A stretch of DNA of 55,674 nucleotides from Hydrogenophaga sp. (GCA_018333605.1 JAGXSV010000080.1:1-55674), one strand, 5' to 3'; positions 35,097 to 45,162 are shown, numbered from the stretch's first letter. The notes: generated by a model from the letters alone, not told the origin. Made by a program: numbers and translations.

Positions 35097-36425
35097 TCAC
35101 AGGTAGAGGTCCTTGATCGCGCGGGCTATCGGGATCTTCGCTTGCGCCAGCATGGCGCGGTGTTTGTCGAGCCGCTTCAGGTCGTAGAGGTAGTTCACCA
35201 TCAACCCGTACGATTGTTTGAGGCCCTTGGCTGAAGGATCGGCGGCCCAGTTCAGCCGCTCCACACAGGCGCCGTTGCCCAGGTGAAAGCGCGCCACCGG
35301 GTCCAGCGGCTTGCCGTCCTGCAGCTCGGTGCCCAGGTAGCGCGCCGCCCACCCCAGCAAGGCACGGCGTTCAGGTGCACTGTCTGGCAACTCGGGCGCT
35401 CGCTCCCATGCCTTCAACAGTTCGGCCGGCGCGTGTTTGACCAACCAGGCGCGCAGTCCCGGAATGGGCGAGAGCGTGGCAAAGGTCTTGAGGCGGGGGA
35501 ATTCGCGTTGCAGGGTCTCCACCACTTCCTTGATGAGCGAGTCGCCAAAGCTGACGCCGCGCAGCCCCGGCTGCGTGTTGCTGATGGAATAAAAAATGGC
35601 GGTGGTTGCACGTTCCAGGTCGGCGGGTGCGGCCGCCTCGTCCAGCAGCGGGGTGATGCTGGATGCCATTTCATTGATCAGCGCCACCTCGACAAAGATC
35701 AGCGGCTCGCCCGGCAGGCGCGGGTGAAAGAAACCGTAGCAGCGGCGGTCGCTGTCGAGCCGGTTTTTCACATCGGCCCAACTGCGGATGTCGTGTACGG
35801 CCTCGTACTTGATGAGCTTTTCCACCAGCGAAGCCGGCGAGTCCCAGCTGATGCGGCGCATCTCCAGAAAGCCGACATCGAACCAGGTGGAGAACATGTA
35901 CTCCATCTCCACATCCAGCGCCAGCAAGCGCCGGTCGGCTTTCAGGGCGGCTTGCAGTTCGGCGCGCACGTCCACCAGGAAGCGCACACCGTCCTGGTGG
36001 GCGCTGAAGCGCTGCAGCAGGCGGCGCCGGGGTGACACGGTGGCACGCCGAAAAAATACTTCGGCTGCCGCCTGGTCCGGCGTGCCGATCGCGGCGTCCA
36101 GCTGGGCCTGGGCCTGTTTGACTTGCACCGGGTCGGCCATGAACCGTTCGCTCATCAGCAACCACAGGTCCCGCCGTTGAGCTGCTGGCGCACTGGCATA
36201 CCAGCCCATCACCGCATGGGCGCGGCGACCGCCCTCCACTTCGCTGACCAGCGGGTCCACGATGGCTTTGAGGTCGTCGAGCACATGGCGCAGCGCGCGG
36301 GGCGACAGTGCTTCGGGCCCTTGACGCAGCGTGGCCTTGAGGCGTTCCTGGGTCGAGCGAGGTTTGTCGGACGCGGCGGGCTTGAGCCGGGCCACCCGCT
36401 GGGCAATCCATTCGCTGGTTTTCAT
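35097..36425 (-). CDS. matA: Malonyl-CoA decarboxylase
   Basis: 442 residues. Converts malonyl-CoA to acetyl-CoA and CO2. Helical N-terminal domain, then the catalytic domain with CYGFFHPRLPGEPLIFVEVA, FYSISNTQPGLRGVSFGDSL and RFHLGNGACVERLNW, all strongly conserved MCD stretches including the His-Pro motif and the catalytic Ser region. Completes a pathway malonate to malonyl-CoA (MatB) to acetyl-CoA. Its start overlaps the matR stop (ATGA), so regulator and enzyme are coupled. Confidence 0.95.
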   Translation of the reverse strand: MKTSEWIAQRVARLKPAASDKPRSTQERLKATLRQGPEALSPRALRHVLDDLKAIVDPLVSEVEGGRRAHAVMGWYASAPAAQRRDLWLLMSERFMADPVQVKQAQAQLDAAIGTPDQAAAEVFFRRATVSPRRRLLQRFSAHQDGVRFLVDVRAELQAALKADRRLLALDVEMEYMFSTWFDVGFLEMRRISWDSPASLVEKLIKYEAVHDIRSWADVKNRLDSDRRCYGFFHPRLPGEPLIFVEVALINEMASSITPLLDEAAAPADLERATTAIFYSISNTQPGLRGVSFGDSLIKEVVETLQREFPRLKTFATLSPIPGLRAWLVKHAPAELLKAWERAPELPDSAPERRALLGWAARYLGTELQDGKPLDPVARFHLGNGACVERLNWAADPSAKGLKQSYGLMVNYLYDLKRLDKHRAMLAQAKIPIARAIKDLYL

Positions 36426-37090
36426 GCGGAGATCCGAGAAGTCTGGCTGCGTGCGAGCTCACGCAGGGCGATGCGCTGGCGCGTCAGGTGGGTGCGCATG
36501 GCGGCTTCTGCGCCTTCGGCATCGCGGGCCTTGAGCGCGGCAAACACCGCCATGTGCTCTGCAAGGCTTTGCTCCAGGCGGCCGGGGGCATGCAGTTGCT
36601 GCAGCCGCGCCAGCTTGACGAGTTTGCGCAAATCACCGATCACCTGCGTTAGCCAGCGGTTGTCGGCCAGAGTGATGATGGCCTCGTGGATCGCGAAATT
36701 GACCTCGTAGTAGTCGTTGATGCGGCGGGCACGCGCATGGCGGTCAAGCCGATCGTGCAACTGCTCCAAAGCAGCCAGGTCGGCATCGCTGGCGTTGTTG
36801 GCGGCCTCGAAGGCACAGCGCCCTTCCAGCAAGGCAATCACGGGGAAAATCTCGTCCAGATCGCGTTCGGTGATTTCGCTCACGAAACAGCCACGGCGCG
36901 GCTGGTAGGTCAACAAGCCTTCGGCTGTGAGCACCTTGAGCGCTTCGCGCAGCGGCGTGCGCGAAATGGCCATCTCGGCGCACAGGGCCAGTTCATCCAC
37001 AAAGCTGCCAGGCGTCAGCACACCTGCAAAGATGCGCTCCCGCAACTGGGCAGCCACTTCGTCGTGCAGAGAGTTGAGCACCAAACGCAT
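36422..37090 (-). CDS. matR: GntR/FCD-family regulator of the malonate genes
   Basis: 222 residues. N-terminal winged helix (LHDEVAAQLRERIFAGVL, then SRTPLREALKVLTAEGLLTY, the GntR signature) and C-terminal FCD ligand domain (FPVIALLEGRCAFEAA, INDYYEVNFAIHEAI, with the metal-binding His in HEAI and AEHMAV). MatR proteins respond to malonate. First gene of the cluster; SD AGGTGA lies inside the operator directly before the ATG, so the protein probably controls its own synthesis. Confidence 0.92.
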   Translation of the reverse strand: MRLVLNSLHDEVAAQLRERIFAGVLTPGSFVDELALCAEMAISRTPLREALKVLTAEGLLTYQPRRGCFVSEITERDLDEIFPVIALLEGRCAFEAANNASDADLAALEQLHDRLDRHARARRINDYYEVNFAIHEAIITLADNRWLTQVIGDLRKLVKLARLQQLHAPGRLEQSLAEHMAVFAALKARDAEGAEAAMRTHLTRQRIALRELARSQTSRISA

Positions 37091-37092
37091 TC

Positions 37093-37118
37093 GTAATCAC
37101 CTGTAATTACAAGTAATT
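37093..37118 (-). promoter_or_regulatory. Operator in front of matR: three GTAAT units at 10-bp spacing
   Basis: GTAAT starts at 37093, 37103 and 37113, exactly one helical turn apart, and the inverted copy ATTAC (37106-37110) pairs with the last to form AATTAC-AA-GTAATT (37105-37118). Palindromes of this sort (TGTAATTACA at 37102-37111) are typical for FadR-type regulators. The site spans -3 to -28 from the matR start codon. Confidence 0.7.
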
Positions 37119-37248
37119 CTAGAGCGCCATACATACAGACGATCGAGGAATTACCCTCGGGTTCGGGCTGAAACTCTACCGCGCCCGCAGGGCTGGCGGC
37201 TTGAACGCGCCACAGCCTGGGCAGGCCGGGCACAAAAAAGGTATGGCG

Positions 37249-38052
37249 TCAGGTCTTGCGCCCGAACCACCACCACATCCCGGCGCCGCCCAGGATCATG
37301 GGCACACACAGCCACTGGCCCATGCTCATGCCGAGCGACAGCAGGCCCAGGTGGGCGTCGGGTTCGCGGAAGAATTCGGCAATGAACCGGAACACACCGT
37401 AGCCGAAAAGAAAGACCGCCGACACCTGGCCGGTGGCCCGCGGCTTGCGGGCATACAGCCACAGCAACACAAAGAGCAGCAGGCCTTCCAGCAGAAACTG
37501 GTAGGCCTGAGACGGGTGGCGTGGCAAGTCGCCCGCACCACGAAACACCATGCCCCAGGGCAGCGACGGATCGGCCACACGACCCCAGAGTTCGCCATTG
37601 ACGAAGTTGCCCAGACGACCGGCCGCAATCCCGGTGGGCACACACGGCGCCACAAAGTCCATGACCTGCAGAAACGGCCGGTGACGGCTGCGTGCGTACC
37701 AGACCATGGCCAGCATCACACCCAGCAGCCCGCCATGAAAGCTCATGCCACCCTGCCAGATTGCAAAAATTTCAAGCGGATTCGCCAGGTAATAGGCCGG
37801 CTTGTAAAACAGACAATACCCTAACCGCCCACCCAGCACGACCCCCATGACACCCAGAAACAGGATGTCTTCCACATCGCGCCGAGCCCAGGGCGCGGGT
37901 TGCCGCACCGAAGCAAAGGGCTCGTGCCGCAGCCTGGCGTTGGCCAGCAACAGGAACAAACCAAATGCCGCGAGGTAGGTCAGCCCGTACCAGTGGATGG
38001 CCAAGGGCCCGAGTTGCAATGCGACGGGATCAATCTGGGGGTGAATCAACAT
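37249..38052 (-). CDS. lgt: Prolipoprotein diacylglyceryl transferase
   Basis: 267 residues, seven membrane helices. Transfers diacylglycerol from phosphatidylglycerol to the lipobox Cys of prolipoproteins, needed for the several lipoproteins of this window. Conserved [11 protein letters not shown] (His in FHGG) and the Lgt signature [14 protein letters not shown] are intact. Standard N-terminus [21 protein letters not shown]. The end lies 158 bases from matR; a group II intron remnant lies 54 bases upstream of the start. Confidence 0.96.
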   Translation of the reverse strand: MLIHPQIDPVALQLGPLAIHWYGLTYLAAFGLFLLLANARLRHEPFASVRQPAPWARRDVEDILFLGVMGVVLGGRLGYCLFYKPAYYLANPLEIFAIWQGGMSFHGGLLGVMLAMVWYARSRHRPFLQVMDFVAPCVPTGIAAGRLGNFVNGELWGRVADPSLPWGMVFRGAGDLPRHPSQAYQFLLEGLLLFVLLWLYARKPRATGQVSAVFLFGYGVFRFIAEFFREPDAHLGLLSLGMSMGQWLCVPMILGGAGMWWWFGRKT

Positions 38053-38106
38053 GACGTAGATTGTGCACGTTGCTACGGCTCACGCTTGGAGATGAATGCA
38101 TTTACC

Positions 38107-38376
38107 ATCGGGACAGGGGGGCGCCGTCTGGCCCGCCCCTCCCACACCACCCGGCATGCGGGTCCGCACCGGGCGGTTGCAATGATTGAGGTCGTCAGCG
38201 TTGTCGTCACACCCGACCCGACGCTCAGGCTTGCCTTGTCTGGGTTCGGCGGGACCGATTCCTCTGATTCCTCTGATTCCGCGCTGCCACGGCCTTTCGG
38301 GCTTCACCCTGACCACCACGCTGGCGAGCTCGCGGCGGGACTTGCACCCACAGGTGTGCGCCCAGGCTGGGCGCAC
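38107..38376 (-). mobile_element. Degenerate ORF-less group II intron (270 nt, internally deleted)
   Basis: Read on the minus strand it starts GTGCGCCCAGCCTGGGCGCA (GUGYG-type 5' end with a domain I hairpin), continues with GGTGCAAGTCCC and GTGAAGCCCGAAAGGC (38292-38306), and ends with a domain V-like hairpin CCGCCCGG...CCGGGTGG around TGC/GCA (38143-38178), a domain VI-like stem and CCCGAT. Intact group II introns need at least ~400-600 nt of RNA plus a ~1.3 kb reverse transcriptase; here most of domains I-IV and the whole reading frame are missing. Contains the short tandem repeat GATTCCTCT. It begins 7 nt after the ilvD terminator stem, the site preference known for class C introns. Boundaries are my reading. 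Confidence 0.65.
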
Positions 38377-38382
38377 CAAAAC

Positions 38383-38407
38383 AAAACAGCTCCCGAAGGA
38401 GCTGTTT
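38383..38407 (-). terminator. Intrinsic terminator of ilvD
   Basis: Minus strand AAACAGCTCC-TTCG-GGAGCTGTTT, a perfect ten-pair stem with a stable UUCG loop, followed by TGTTTTG. It lies 20 bases after the ilvD stop; the intron remnant starts right behind it. Confidence 0.9.
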
Positions 38408-38426
38408 GCAGGTCACCGGCGGGGGG

Positions 38427-40337
38427 TCAGTCGCCCAGCAGCGACAGGTCGCGCACCGCACCCTTGTCGGCCGACATGGCCAGCATGGCGTAGGCTTTGA
38501 GCGCTGCCGACACCTTGCGCGGCCGGGGTTGGGCGGGCTTCCAGCCCTTTGCGTCCTGCTCGGCACGGCGCTGCGCAAGCTCCTCGTCGCCCACCAGCAG
38601 GTTGATGCTGCGGTTCTGGATGTCGATGCTGATCATGTCGCCCTCACGCACCAGCCCGATGGCGCCACCCGCAGCGGCCTCTGGCGACACATGACCGATG
38701 GACAGGCCCGAGGTGCCGCCGGAGAAACGACCATCGGTCAGCAGGGCGCAATGCTTTCCCAGCCCCTTGGATTTCAGGTAAGACGTCGGGTACAGCATCT
38801 CCTGCATGCCTGGCCCGCCGCGCGGACCTTCGTAGCGGATGACCACCACATCACCGGCGACGATCTGGTTGGCGAGGATCGCCTCGACCGCAGCATCCTG
38901 GGATTCGAACACCCGCGCGGGCCCGCGGAACACCCGCAAGGTCGAGGTTGGCACGCTGGTGGTGTAGCGCAGCTTCTCCACCTCGAACATGCTTTCGTCC
39001 ACACCGGCGGTTTTGACCACGCAGCCATCAAGCGCGATGTTGCCGCGCAAAACGGCCAGGCCGCCTTCCTTCGAATACGCGTGTTCCAAAGACCGGATGC
39101 ATCCGTTGGCGCGGTCCAGATCGAGGCTGGGCCAGCGGGTGGCCTGGCTGAACGCCACCTGGGTCGGAATGCCCGCCGGGCCAGCCCGGTAGAGTGTCTT
39201 GACTTCGTCCGAAGGGTTGCGCGCAATGTCCCACTGGTCCAGTGCGTCCTTCATGGTCCTGGCGTGGACCGTGGGCACGTCGGTGTGCAGCCGGCCCGCG
39301 CGGTCGAGCTCGCCCAGGATGGCCATGATGCCCCCGGCACGGTGCACATCTTCGATGTGGTACTTGTCGGTGTTGGGCGCGACCTTGCACAACTGCGGCA
39401 CCACGCGCGAGAGTCGGTCGATGTCCGCCATGGTGAAGTCGATCCCGGCCTCCTGGGCGATCGCCAGCAGGTGCAGGATGGTGTTGGTCGAGCCGCCCAT
39501 GGCGATGTCCAGCGTGATCGCGTTCTCAAAGGCCTTGAAGCCCATCGAGCGCGGCAACACGGATTCGTCTTCCTGCTCGTAGTAACGCTGGCACAGATCC
39601 ACCGCCAGACGACCCGCGCGCTTGAACAACTGCTCGCGGTCGGCGTGCGTGGCCAGCACCGTGCCGTTGCCCGGCAAGGCCAGGCCCAACGCTTCGGCCA
39701 GGCAATTCATGGAGTTGGCGGTGAACATGCCCGAGCAAGAACCGCAAGTCGGGCAAGCCGAGCGCTCGACCTCGGCCAGATCGGCTTCGCTCACCTGGTC
39801 GTCCGCAGCCATCACCATGGCATCGACAAGATCGAGCTTCCTGAACTCCATCACCTGCGTTTGCGGGTTGGCCAACTTGGCCTTGCCGGCTTCCATGGGA
39901 CCGCCCGACACAAACACCACCGGGATGTTCAGGCGCATCGCCGCCATCAGCATGCCGGGTGTGATTTTGTCGCAGTTGGAGATGCACACCAGCGCGTCGG
40001 CGCAGTGGGCGTTGACCATGTACTCGACCGAGTCGGCAATCAGCTCGCGGCTGGGCAGCGAATACAACATGCCGTCGTGGCCCATGGCGATGCCGTCGTC
40101 CACCGCGATGGTATTGAATTCCTTGGCAACCCCGCCCACAGCTTCAATTTCGCGCGCCACCAACTGGCCCAGGTCTTTCAGGTGCACGTGGCCGGGCACA
40201 AACTGGGTGAAGGAATTGGCGATGGCAATGATCGGTTTTACAAAATCGCCATCCTTCATGCCAGTGGCTCGCCACAGGGCGCGGGCACCAGCCATGTTGC
40301 GGCCAGCGGTAGAAGTTTTGGAGCGGTAAGCGGGCAT
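38427..40337 (-). CDS. ilvD: Dihydroxy-acid dehydratase, E. coli-like type
   Basis: 636 residues. Dehydrates 2,3-dihydroxy-isovalerate and -3-methylvalerate in valine, isoleucine and leucine synthesis; Fe-S enzyme. Cluster cysteines: [11 protein letters not shown] and [17 protein letters not shown]. The C-terminus [26 protein letters not shown] region is the E. coli-type ending. Start 40337 ([20 protein letters not shown]) matches the usual N-terminus; the frame is open 25 codons further. Faces a second, different dihydroxy-acid dehydratase gene across a 159-base gap. Confidence 0.95.
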   Translation of the reverse strand: MPAYRSKTSTAGRNMAGARALWRATGMKDGDFVKPIIAIANSFTQFVPGHVHLKDLGQLVAREIEAVGGVAKEFNTIAVDDGIAMGHDGMLYSLPSRELIADSVEYMVNAHCADALVCISNCDKITPGMLMAAMRLNIPVVFVSGGPMEAGKAKLANPQTQVMEFRKLDLVDAMVMAADDQVSEADLAEVERSACPTCGSCSGMFTANSMNCLAEALGLALPGNGTVLATHADREQLFKRAGRLAVDLCQRYYEQEDESVLPRSMGFKAFENAITLDIAMGGSTNTILHLLAIAQEAGIDFTMADIDRLSRVVPQLCKVAPNTDKYHIEDVHRAGGIMAILGELDRAGRLHTDVPTVHARTMKDALDQWDIARNPSDEVKTLYRAGPAGIPTQVAFSQATRWPSLDLDRANGCIRSLEHAYSKEGGLAVLRGNIALDGCVVKTAGVDESMFEVEKLRYTTSVPTSTLRVFRGPARVFESQDAAVEAILANQIVAGDVVVIRYEGPRGGPGMQEMLYPTSYLKSKGLGKHCALLTDGRFSGGTSGLSIGHVSPEAAAGGAIGLVREGDMISIDIQNRSINLLVGDEELAQRRAEQDAKGWKPAQPRPRKVSAALKAYAMLAMSADKGAVRDLSLLGD

Positions 40338-40496
40338 GTTGGAGCTTCGACTGGAAGGGTTTGGGGAAGGAAAGAAGCGACTGCAATTATCGCCCACCCC
40401 GCAGCGGGTCATGCATCCGGGCTATAAGGCGTGGTGCCCGCCGAGCCCGGCAACACGGCACACCAACGCCCACCCACCAAACCGAGGAGACCCAGC

Positions 40497-42203
40497 ATGG
40501 CCGAATCCATAACCATCCCGATCCAGCCCATCAACCGTCGCAGCGCGAACATCACCCAGGGCAAATCGCGTGCGCCCAACCGGTCCATGTACTACGCCAT
40601 GGGCTACGAGGAAGGCGATTTCGTGAAACCCATGGTGGGCGTGGCCAACGGGCACAGCACCATCACGCCGTGCAATTCGGGTCTGCAAAAACTGGCCGAC
40701 GCAGCGGTTGCCGGCATTGAGGATGCCGGCGGCAACGCCCAGGTGTTCGGCACGCCCACCATTTCAGACGGCATGGCCATGGGCACCGAGGGCATGAAGT
40801 ACTCACTGGTCTCACGCGAGGTGATTTCCGATTGCGTGGAAACCTGCGTGCAAGGCCAGTGGATGGACGGCGTGGTCGTCATCGGCGGGTGTGACAAGAA
40901 CATGCCTGGCGGCCTGATGGGCATGCTGCGGGCCAACGTGCCCGCCATCTATGTGTACGGCGGCACCATCCTGCCGGGACGCTACAAGGACCAGGACCTG
41001 AACATCGTCAGCGTGTTTGAAGCCGTGGGGCAGAACGCGGCCGGCAACCTGAGCGACGTTGACCTGCATGAGATTGAGCGGCGCGCCATTCCTGGCACCG
41101 GCTCGTGTGGCGGCATGTACACCGCCAATACCATGTCGTCGGCCTTCGAAGCGCTAGGCATATCGTTGCCCTGCTCCTCCACCATGGCCAACGTGCATGA
41201 CGAAAAGGTGGAGTCGGCCAAAGCATCGGCCCGGGTTCTGATCGAAGCCATCCGCCAGGACATCAAGCCGCGCGACATCGTGACCCGCAAGAGCATTGAA
41301 AACGCGGTGGCGGTGATCATGGCCACAGGCGGCTCCACCAACGCCGTTCTGCATTTCCTGGCCATTGCGCATTGCGCGGGTGTGGAGTGGAACATCGACG
41401 ACTTCGAACGCATGCGCCAGAAAACACCGGTGCTGTGCGACCTCAAACCAAGTGGGCAGTATCTGGCCGTGGACCTGCACCGCGCAGGCGGTATTCCACA
41501 GGTCATGAAGATGCTGCTGAACGCCGGCTTGCTGCACGGCGACTGCATCACCATCACCGGCCAAACCGTGGCCGAAGTGCTCAAAAACGTACCCGACGCG
41601 CCGCGCGCAGACCAGGATGTGATCCGCCCCATCGACAAGCCCATGTACGCGCAGGGCCATCTGGCCATCCTCAAAGGCAATCTGTCACCCGAAGGCTGTG
41701 TGGCCAAGATCACAGGCCTGAAAAACCCGGTGATGACCGGGCCAGCTCGCGTGTTTGAAGATGAGCAGTCGGCACTCAAGGCCATCCTGGACGGCAAGAT
41801 CGTGGCCGGTGACGTGATGGTGTTGCGCTACCTGGGGCCCAAAGGCGGCCCCGGCATGCCCGAGATGCTGGCACCCACGGGAGCTTTGATTGGCGCAGGG
41901 CTGGGAGAGACCGTGGGCCTCATCACCGACGGCCGCTTCTCCGGTGGCACCTGGGGCATGGTGGTCGGCCATGTGGCACCCGAGGCCGCCGCTGGCGGGA
42001 CCATCGCCTTGGTCGAAGAAGGCGACAGCATCACCATCGACGCCCATGCCCTGAAACTCGAACTCAACGTGCCGGACAGCGAAATTGCACGGCGCAAGGC
42101 CGGCTGGACCGCTCCGGCACCGCGCTACACCCGGGGTGTGCAGGCCAAGTTTGCCTTCAATGCTTCCAGCGCCAGCAAGGGCGCCGTGCTGGACAACTAT
42201 TGA
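40497..42203 (+). CDS. ilvD: Dihydroxy-acid dehydratase, second type
   Basis: 568 residues, of the shorter branch found in actinobacteria, plants and many proteobacteria. Cluster motifs differ from its neighbour: [15 protein letters not shown] and [16 protein letters not shown], with one Cys less in the second motif, as in forms described with [2Fe-2S] clusters. N-terminus [20 protein letters not shown]. The ATG at 40497 is set by GAGGAG at 40484-40489, seven bases away. May serve the same step as the divergent ilvD under other conditions, or a sugar-acid; branched-chain function is more likely from the family. Confidence 0.93.
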   Translation: MAESITIPIQPINRRSANITQGKSRAPNRSMYYAMGYEEGDFVKPMVGVANGHSTITPCNSGLQKLADAAVAGIEDAGGNAQVFGTPTISDGMAMGTEGMKYSLVSREVISDCVETCVQGQWMDGVVVIGGCDKNMPGGLMGMLRANVPAIYVYGGTILPGRYKDQDLNIVSVFEAVGQNAAGNLSDVDLHEIERRAIPGTGSCGGMYTANTMSSAFEALGISLPCSSTMANVHDEKVESAKASARVLIEAIRQDIKPRDIVTRKSIENAVAVIMATGGSTNAVLHFLAIAHCAGVEWNIDDFERMRQKTPVLCDLKPSGQYLAVDLHRAGGIPQVMKMLLNAGLLHGDCITITGQTVAEVLKNVPDAPRADQDVIRPIDKPMYAQGHLAILKGNLSPEGCVAKITGLKNPVMTGPARVFEDEQSALKAILDGKIVAGDVMVLRYLGPKGGPGMPEMLAPTGALIGAGLGETVGLITDGRFSGGTWGMVVGHVAPEAAAGGTIALVEEGDSITIDAHALKLELNVPDSEIARRKAGWTAPAPRYTRGVQAKFAFNASSASKGAVLDNY

Positions 42204-42215
42204 GGCAGACGCCGC

Positions 42216-42458
42216 TCAGTTGCGCCGCTTGCTCTTGATGCCCAGCGCCTCGCGCTGGCGGTCAATGCGGTGCTGCTTTTTCTGGTCCATCCGCTCCATG
42301 GCTTTGCGTTTGGTGTAGCCGGTGGTGTCGGCCCAGGCCCACCAGGCCACCGCCATGGCAAAGGGCGACAAGACCCACCACCACGAGAGTTCGGCCACAA
42401 AACCGATCTCGAAATACTTCAACAGCATCAGGCCAAGGCCCGTGAGCAGGAAAAACAT
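42216..42458 (-). CDS. Small Trp-rich membrane protein
   Basis: 80 residues. Two hydrophobic helices (MFFLLTGLGLMLLKYFEIG and SWWWVLSPFAMAVAWWAWAD) then a basic tail (GYTKRKAMERMDQKKQHRID). Resembles the TIGR04438 'small Trp-rich protein' family of Burkholderiales, function unknown. Start 42458 is set by GGAGGG seven bases before; the longer open frame overlaps the cytochrome gene on the other strand and is not credible. Convergent with the second ilvD, 12 bases apart. Confidence 0.85.
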   Translation of the reverse strand: MFFLLTGLGLMLLKYFEIGFVAELSWWWVLSPFAMAVAWWAWADTTGYTKRKAMERMDQKKQHRIDRQREALGIKSKRRN

Positions 42459-42579
42459 CACACCCTCCAGTAAAGGCCCGATAAAGCCCGGCAAGAAACT
42501 GTAACCGACCGTATCAAAGCCTGGGGAGCCGCTAAAATTAAAACGTCTGCCCCACTTCCCTCTTCCACAAGGACAACAC

Positions 42580-42885
42580 ATGAAACGCGCTCTTTTGATT
42601 ATGGCCGCCATGGCCGCCATCGCTGCACCGGCCATTGCTGACGAAGCGCTGGCCAAAAGCAAAAATTGCATGGCTTGCCATGCCGCCGACAAGAAGCTTG
42701 TGGGCCCGTCTTACAAGGACGTGGCCAAGAAGTACGCTGGCGACGCGAAAGCGCTCGACATGCTGGCCACCAAGATCATCAAGGGTGGTTCTGGCGTGTG
42801 GGGCGCGATCCCCATGCCCGCCAACCCGCAGGTGAGCGAAGCCGACGCAAAGAAACTGTCTGCCTGGGTGCTGAGCCAGAAGTAA
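42580..42885 (+). CDS. Periplasmic c-type cytochrome (c551/c8 type)
   Basis: 101 residues with a cleavable signal (MKRALLIMAAMAAIAAPAIA). One haem site CMACH at 30-34 with His34 as one axial ligand and Met79 in GAIPMPANP as the other. Size and spacing match class I cytochrome c551/c552 electron carriers to terminal oxidases or denitrification enzymes. Single gene with AAGGACA before the start and its own terminator. Confidence 0.95.
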   Translation: MKRALLIMAAMAAIAAPAIADEALAKSKNCMACHAADKKLVGPSYKDVAKKYAGDAKALDMLATKIIKGGSGVWGAIPMPANPQVSEADAKKLSAWVLSQK

Positions 42886-42905
42886 GTTCGGTTCCCCTGA
42901 AAACA

Positions 42906-42936
42906 AAAAACCCGCTGACATTCAGCGGGTTTTTTG
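42906..42936. terminator. Bidirectional terminator between cytochrome gene and acs
   Basis: AAAAAACCCGCTGA-CAT-TCAGCGGGTTTTTT, a perfect 14-pair palindrome with A and T runs on either side, in the gap between the convergent cytochrome and acs genes. Can stop transcription in both directions. Confidence 0.95.
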
Positions 42937-42975
42937 TTGCCTGAACGCCTCGCGGCGCTCAGGCACTTTCAGGCC

Positions 42976-44970
42976 TCAATTGTTTTCAGACAATTGATCC
43001 AGGATGGCCGGGTTCTCCAGAGTGGAGGTGTCTTGGGTGATGGCTTCGCCCTTGGCAATCGAGCGCAGCAGGCGGCGCATGATCTTGCCCGAGCGGGTCT
43101 TGGGCAGGTTGTCACCGAAACGGATGTCCTTGGGCTTGGCGATCGGGCCGATTTCCTTGCCCACCCAATCGCGCAGCACCTTGGCAATGGCCTTGGCTTC
43201 GTCGCCGGTGGGGCGCGAACGCTTGAGCACCACGAAGGCCACAATGGCTTCGCCGGTGAGGTCGTCGGGACGACCCACCACCGCCGCTTCGGCCACCAGG
43301 TCGGTCTTGCCCACCAGCGCCGACTCGATCTCCATCGTGCCCATGCGGTGGCCCGACACGTTGAGCACGTCATCAATGCGGCCCGTGATGCGGAAATACC
43401 CGCGGTCCACACTGCGCACGGCGCCGTCGCCGGCCAGGTAATAACCTTTGAGTTCTTCAGGGAAGTAGCTCTTCTTGAACCGCTCCGGGTCGCCCCAGAT
43501 GGTGCGGATCATCGAAGGCCAGGGCTTCTTCACCACCAGGATGCCGCCCGCGCCGTTGGGCACGTCCATGCCGGCTTCATCGACGATGGCCGCGGCAATG
43601 CCGGGCAACGGCAGCGTGCACGAACCGGGCACCAGCGGCGTGGCGCCTGGCAGCGGGGTGATCATGTGGCCACCGGTTTCGGTCTGCCAGAAGGTGTCCA
43701 CAATGGGGCAGCGCTCGCCGCCCACGTGCTTGTAGTACCACATCCAGGCTTCGGGATTGATGGGCTCCCCCACCGAACCGAGCAGTCGCAGGCTGCTCAA
43801 GTCAGAGCGGGCTGGGTGCACTTTTTCGTCGCCCTCGGCGGCCTTGATCAGCGAGCGGATGGCCGTGGGTGCGGTGTAGAAAATGGTGCACTTGTGCTTC
43901 TCGATCATCTGCCAGAAGCGGCCAGCGTTCGGGTAGGTGGGCACGCCTTCAAACACAATCTGCGTCGCACCAGCGGCCAGCGGGCCGTAAGCCACGTAGG
44001 TGTGGCCGGTGATCCAGCCGATGTCGGCCGTGCACCAGAAAATGTCGCTGTCCTTCAGGTCGAAGGTCCAGTTCATGGTCAGGTTGGCCCACAGCAGGTA
44101 GCCACCGGTGCTGTGCTGCACACCCTTCGGCGTGCCGGTGGAACCCGAGGTGTAGAGAACAAACAGCGGGTGCTCGGCGCTCACCATTTCGGCCGGGCAG
44201 TCGGTGGATTCGGCAGCCATCACCTCGTGCATGAAACTGTCGCGGCCGGCCACCATGTTGACTGCGGTGGGGGTGCGCTGGAACACGATCACGTTTTTCA
44301 CGCACTCGCAGCCGCCCATGGCAATGCCTTCGTCCACGATGGACTTGAGCGGCAGCTCTTTGCCGCCGCGCAGCTGGTAGTTGGCGGTGATCACGGCCGC
44401 GGCGCTGGCGTTTTGAATGCGCTCTTGCAGGGCCTTGGCCGAGAAGCCACCGAACACCACGCTGTGGGTGGCGCCAATGCGGGCGCAAGCCTGCATGGCC
44501 ACCACACCTTCAATGGTCATGGGCATGTAGATGACGACGCGGTCGCCCTTCTTCACACCTTTGGCCTTGAGCGCATTGGCAAACTGCGACACCTTGGCCA
44601 GCAGTTCTTTGTAGGTCACCTTGGTCACCTCGCCGCCGTCGGCTTCGAAAATGATGGCGGTCTTGTTTTCCACCGGGGTCCCCATGTGGCGGTCCAGGCA
44701 GTTGTACGAAGCGTTCAGTTCACCGTCTTCAAACCACTTGTAGAAAGGGGCGTTCGACTCGTCCAGCGTTTTGGTGAAGGGCTTGTGCCAGGTCAGCGTT
44801 TCGCGGGCGCGTTTGGCCCAGAATCCTTCAAAGTCGTTCTCGGCTTCAGCGCACAGCGCGTTGTAAGCGTCCATACCCGAAATGCGTGCGGCCTTCACCG
44901 TCGCCTCGGTGGGTTCAAAGACGCGGTTTTCGACCAGGGTGGATTGGATGGACGTCGACGGTGCGGACAT
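42976..44970 (-). CDS. acs: Acetyl-CoA synthetase
   Basis: 664 residues. Activates acetate to acetyl-CoA via acetyl-[23 protein letters not shown] is the ATP loop, [20 protein letters not shown] and [18 protein letters not shown] are classic Acs stretches, and [14 protein letters not shown] carries the catalytic Lys that is the usual acetylation target. Start 44970 ([18 protein letters not shown]) follows GAGGAG; upstream codons are not family-like. A histone-deacetylase-type enzyme at 26655 could act on this Lys, as AcuC does elsewhere, but that is only a possibility. Confidence 0.96.
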   Translation of the reverse strand: MSAPSTSIQSTLVENRVFEPTEATVKAARISGMDAYNALCAEAENDFEGFWAKRARETLTWHKPFTKTLDESNAPFYKWFEDGELNASYNCLDRHMGTPVENKTAIIFEADGGEVTKVTYKELLAKVSQFANALKAKGVKKGDRVVIYMPMTIEGVVAMQACARIGATHSVVFGGFSAKALQERIQNASAAAVITANYQLRGGKELPLKSIVDEGIAMGGCECVKNVIVFQRTPTAVNMVAGRDSFMHEVMAAESTDCPAEMVSAEHPLFVLYTSGSTGTPKGVQHSTGGYLLWANLTMNWTFDLKDSDIFWCTADIGWITGHTYVAYGPLAAGATQIVFEGVPTYPNAGRFWQMIEKHKCTIFYTAPTAIRSLIKAAEGDEKVHPARSDLSSLRLLGSVGEPINPEAWMWYYKHVGGERCPIVDTFWQTETGGHMITPLPGATPLVPGSCTLPLPGIAAAIVDEAGMDVPNGAGGILVVKKPWPSMIRTIWGDPERFKKSYFPEELKGYYLAGDGAVRSVDRGYFRITGRIDDVLNVSGHRMGTMEIESALVGKTDLVAEAAVVGRPDDLTGEAIVAFVVLKRSRPTGDEAKAIAKVLRDWVGKEIGPIAKPKDIRFGDNLPKTRSGKIMRRLLRSIAKGEAITQDTSTLENPAILDQLSENN

Positions 44971-45162
44971 GGGCAGTCTCCTCGGGTGTAGTGGGAACAG
45001 ATCAGCCATTGAATGTGCGCAAAGGCTCTTACGAGCCACTTACACAGCAACCGGCGCCAGCCGCGTCAAGCCCAAGGCCCGCTCAGCAGCCTGTCTTCGG
45101 CCCACCGACAAATCGCCGCTGCTGTTTGCCGGTCTCGGGCCATCTGTTTTTAGTTTGCCTTC

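Noticed and set aside
38406-40427. 673-residue plus-strand ORF opposite ilvD
   Set aside because: Antisense to ilvD with no family likeness.
44971-45162. Possible sigma-54 promoter before acs
   Set aside because: TGGC and TTGC-like elements are present but the GG to GC spacing is wrong.
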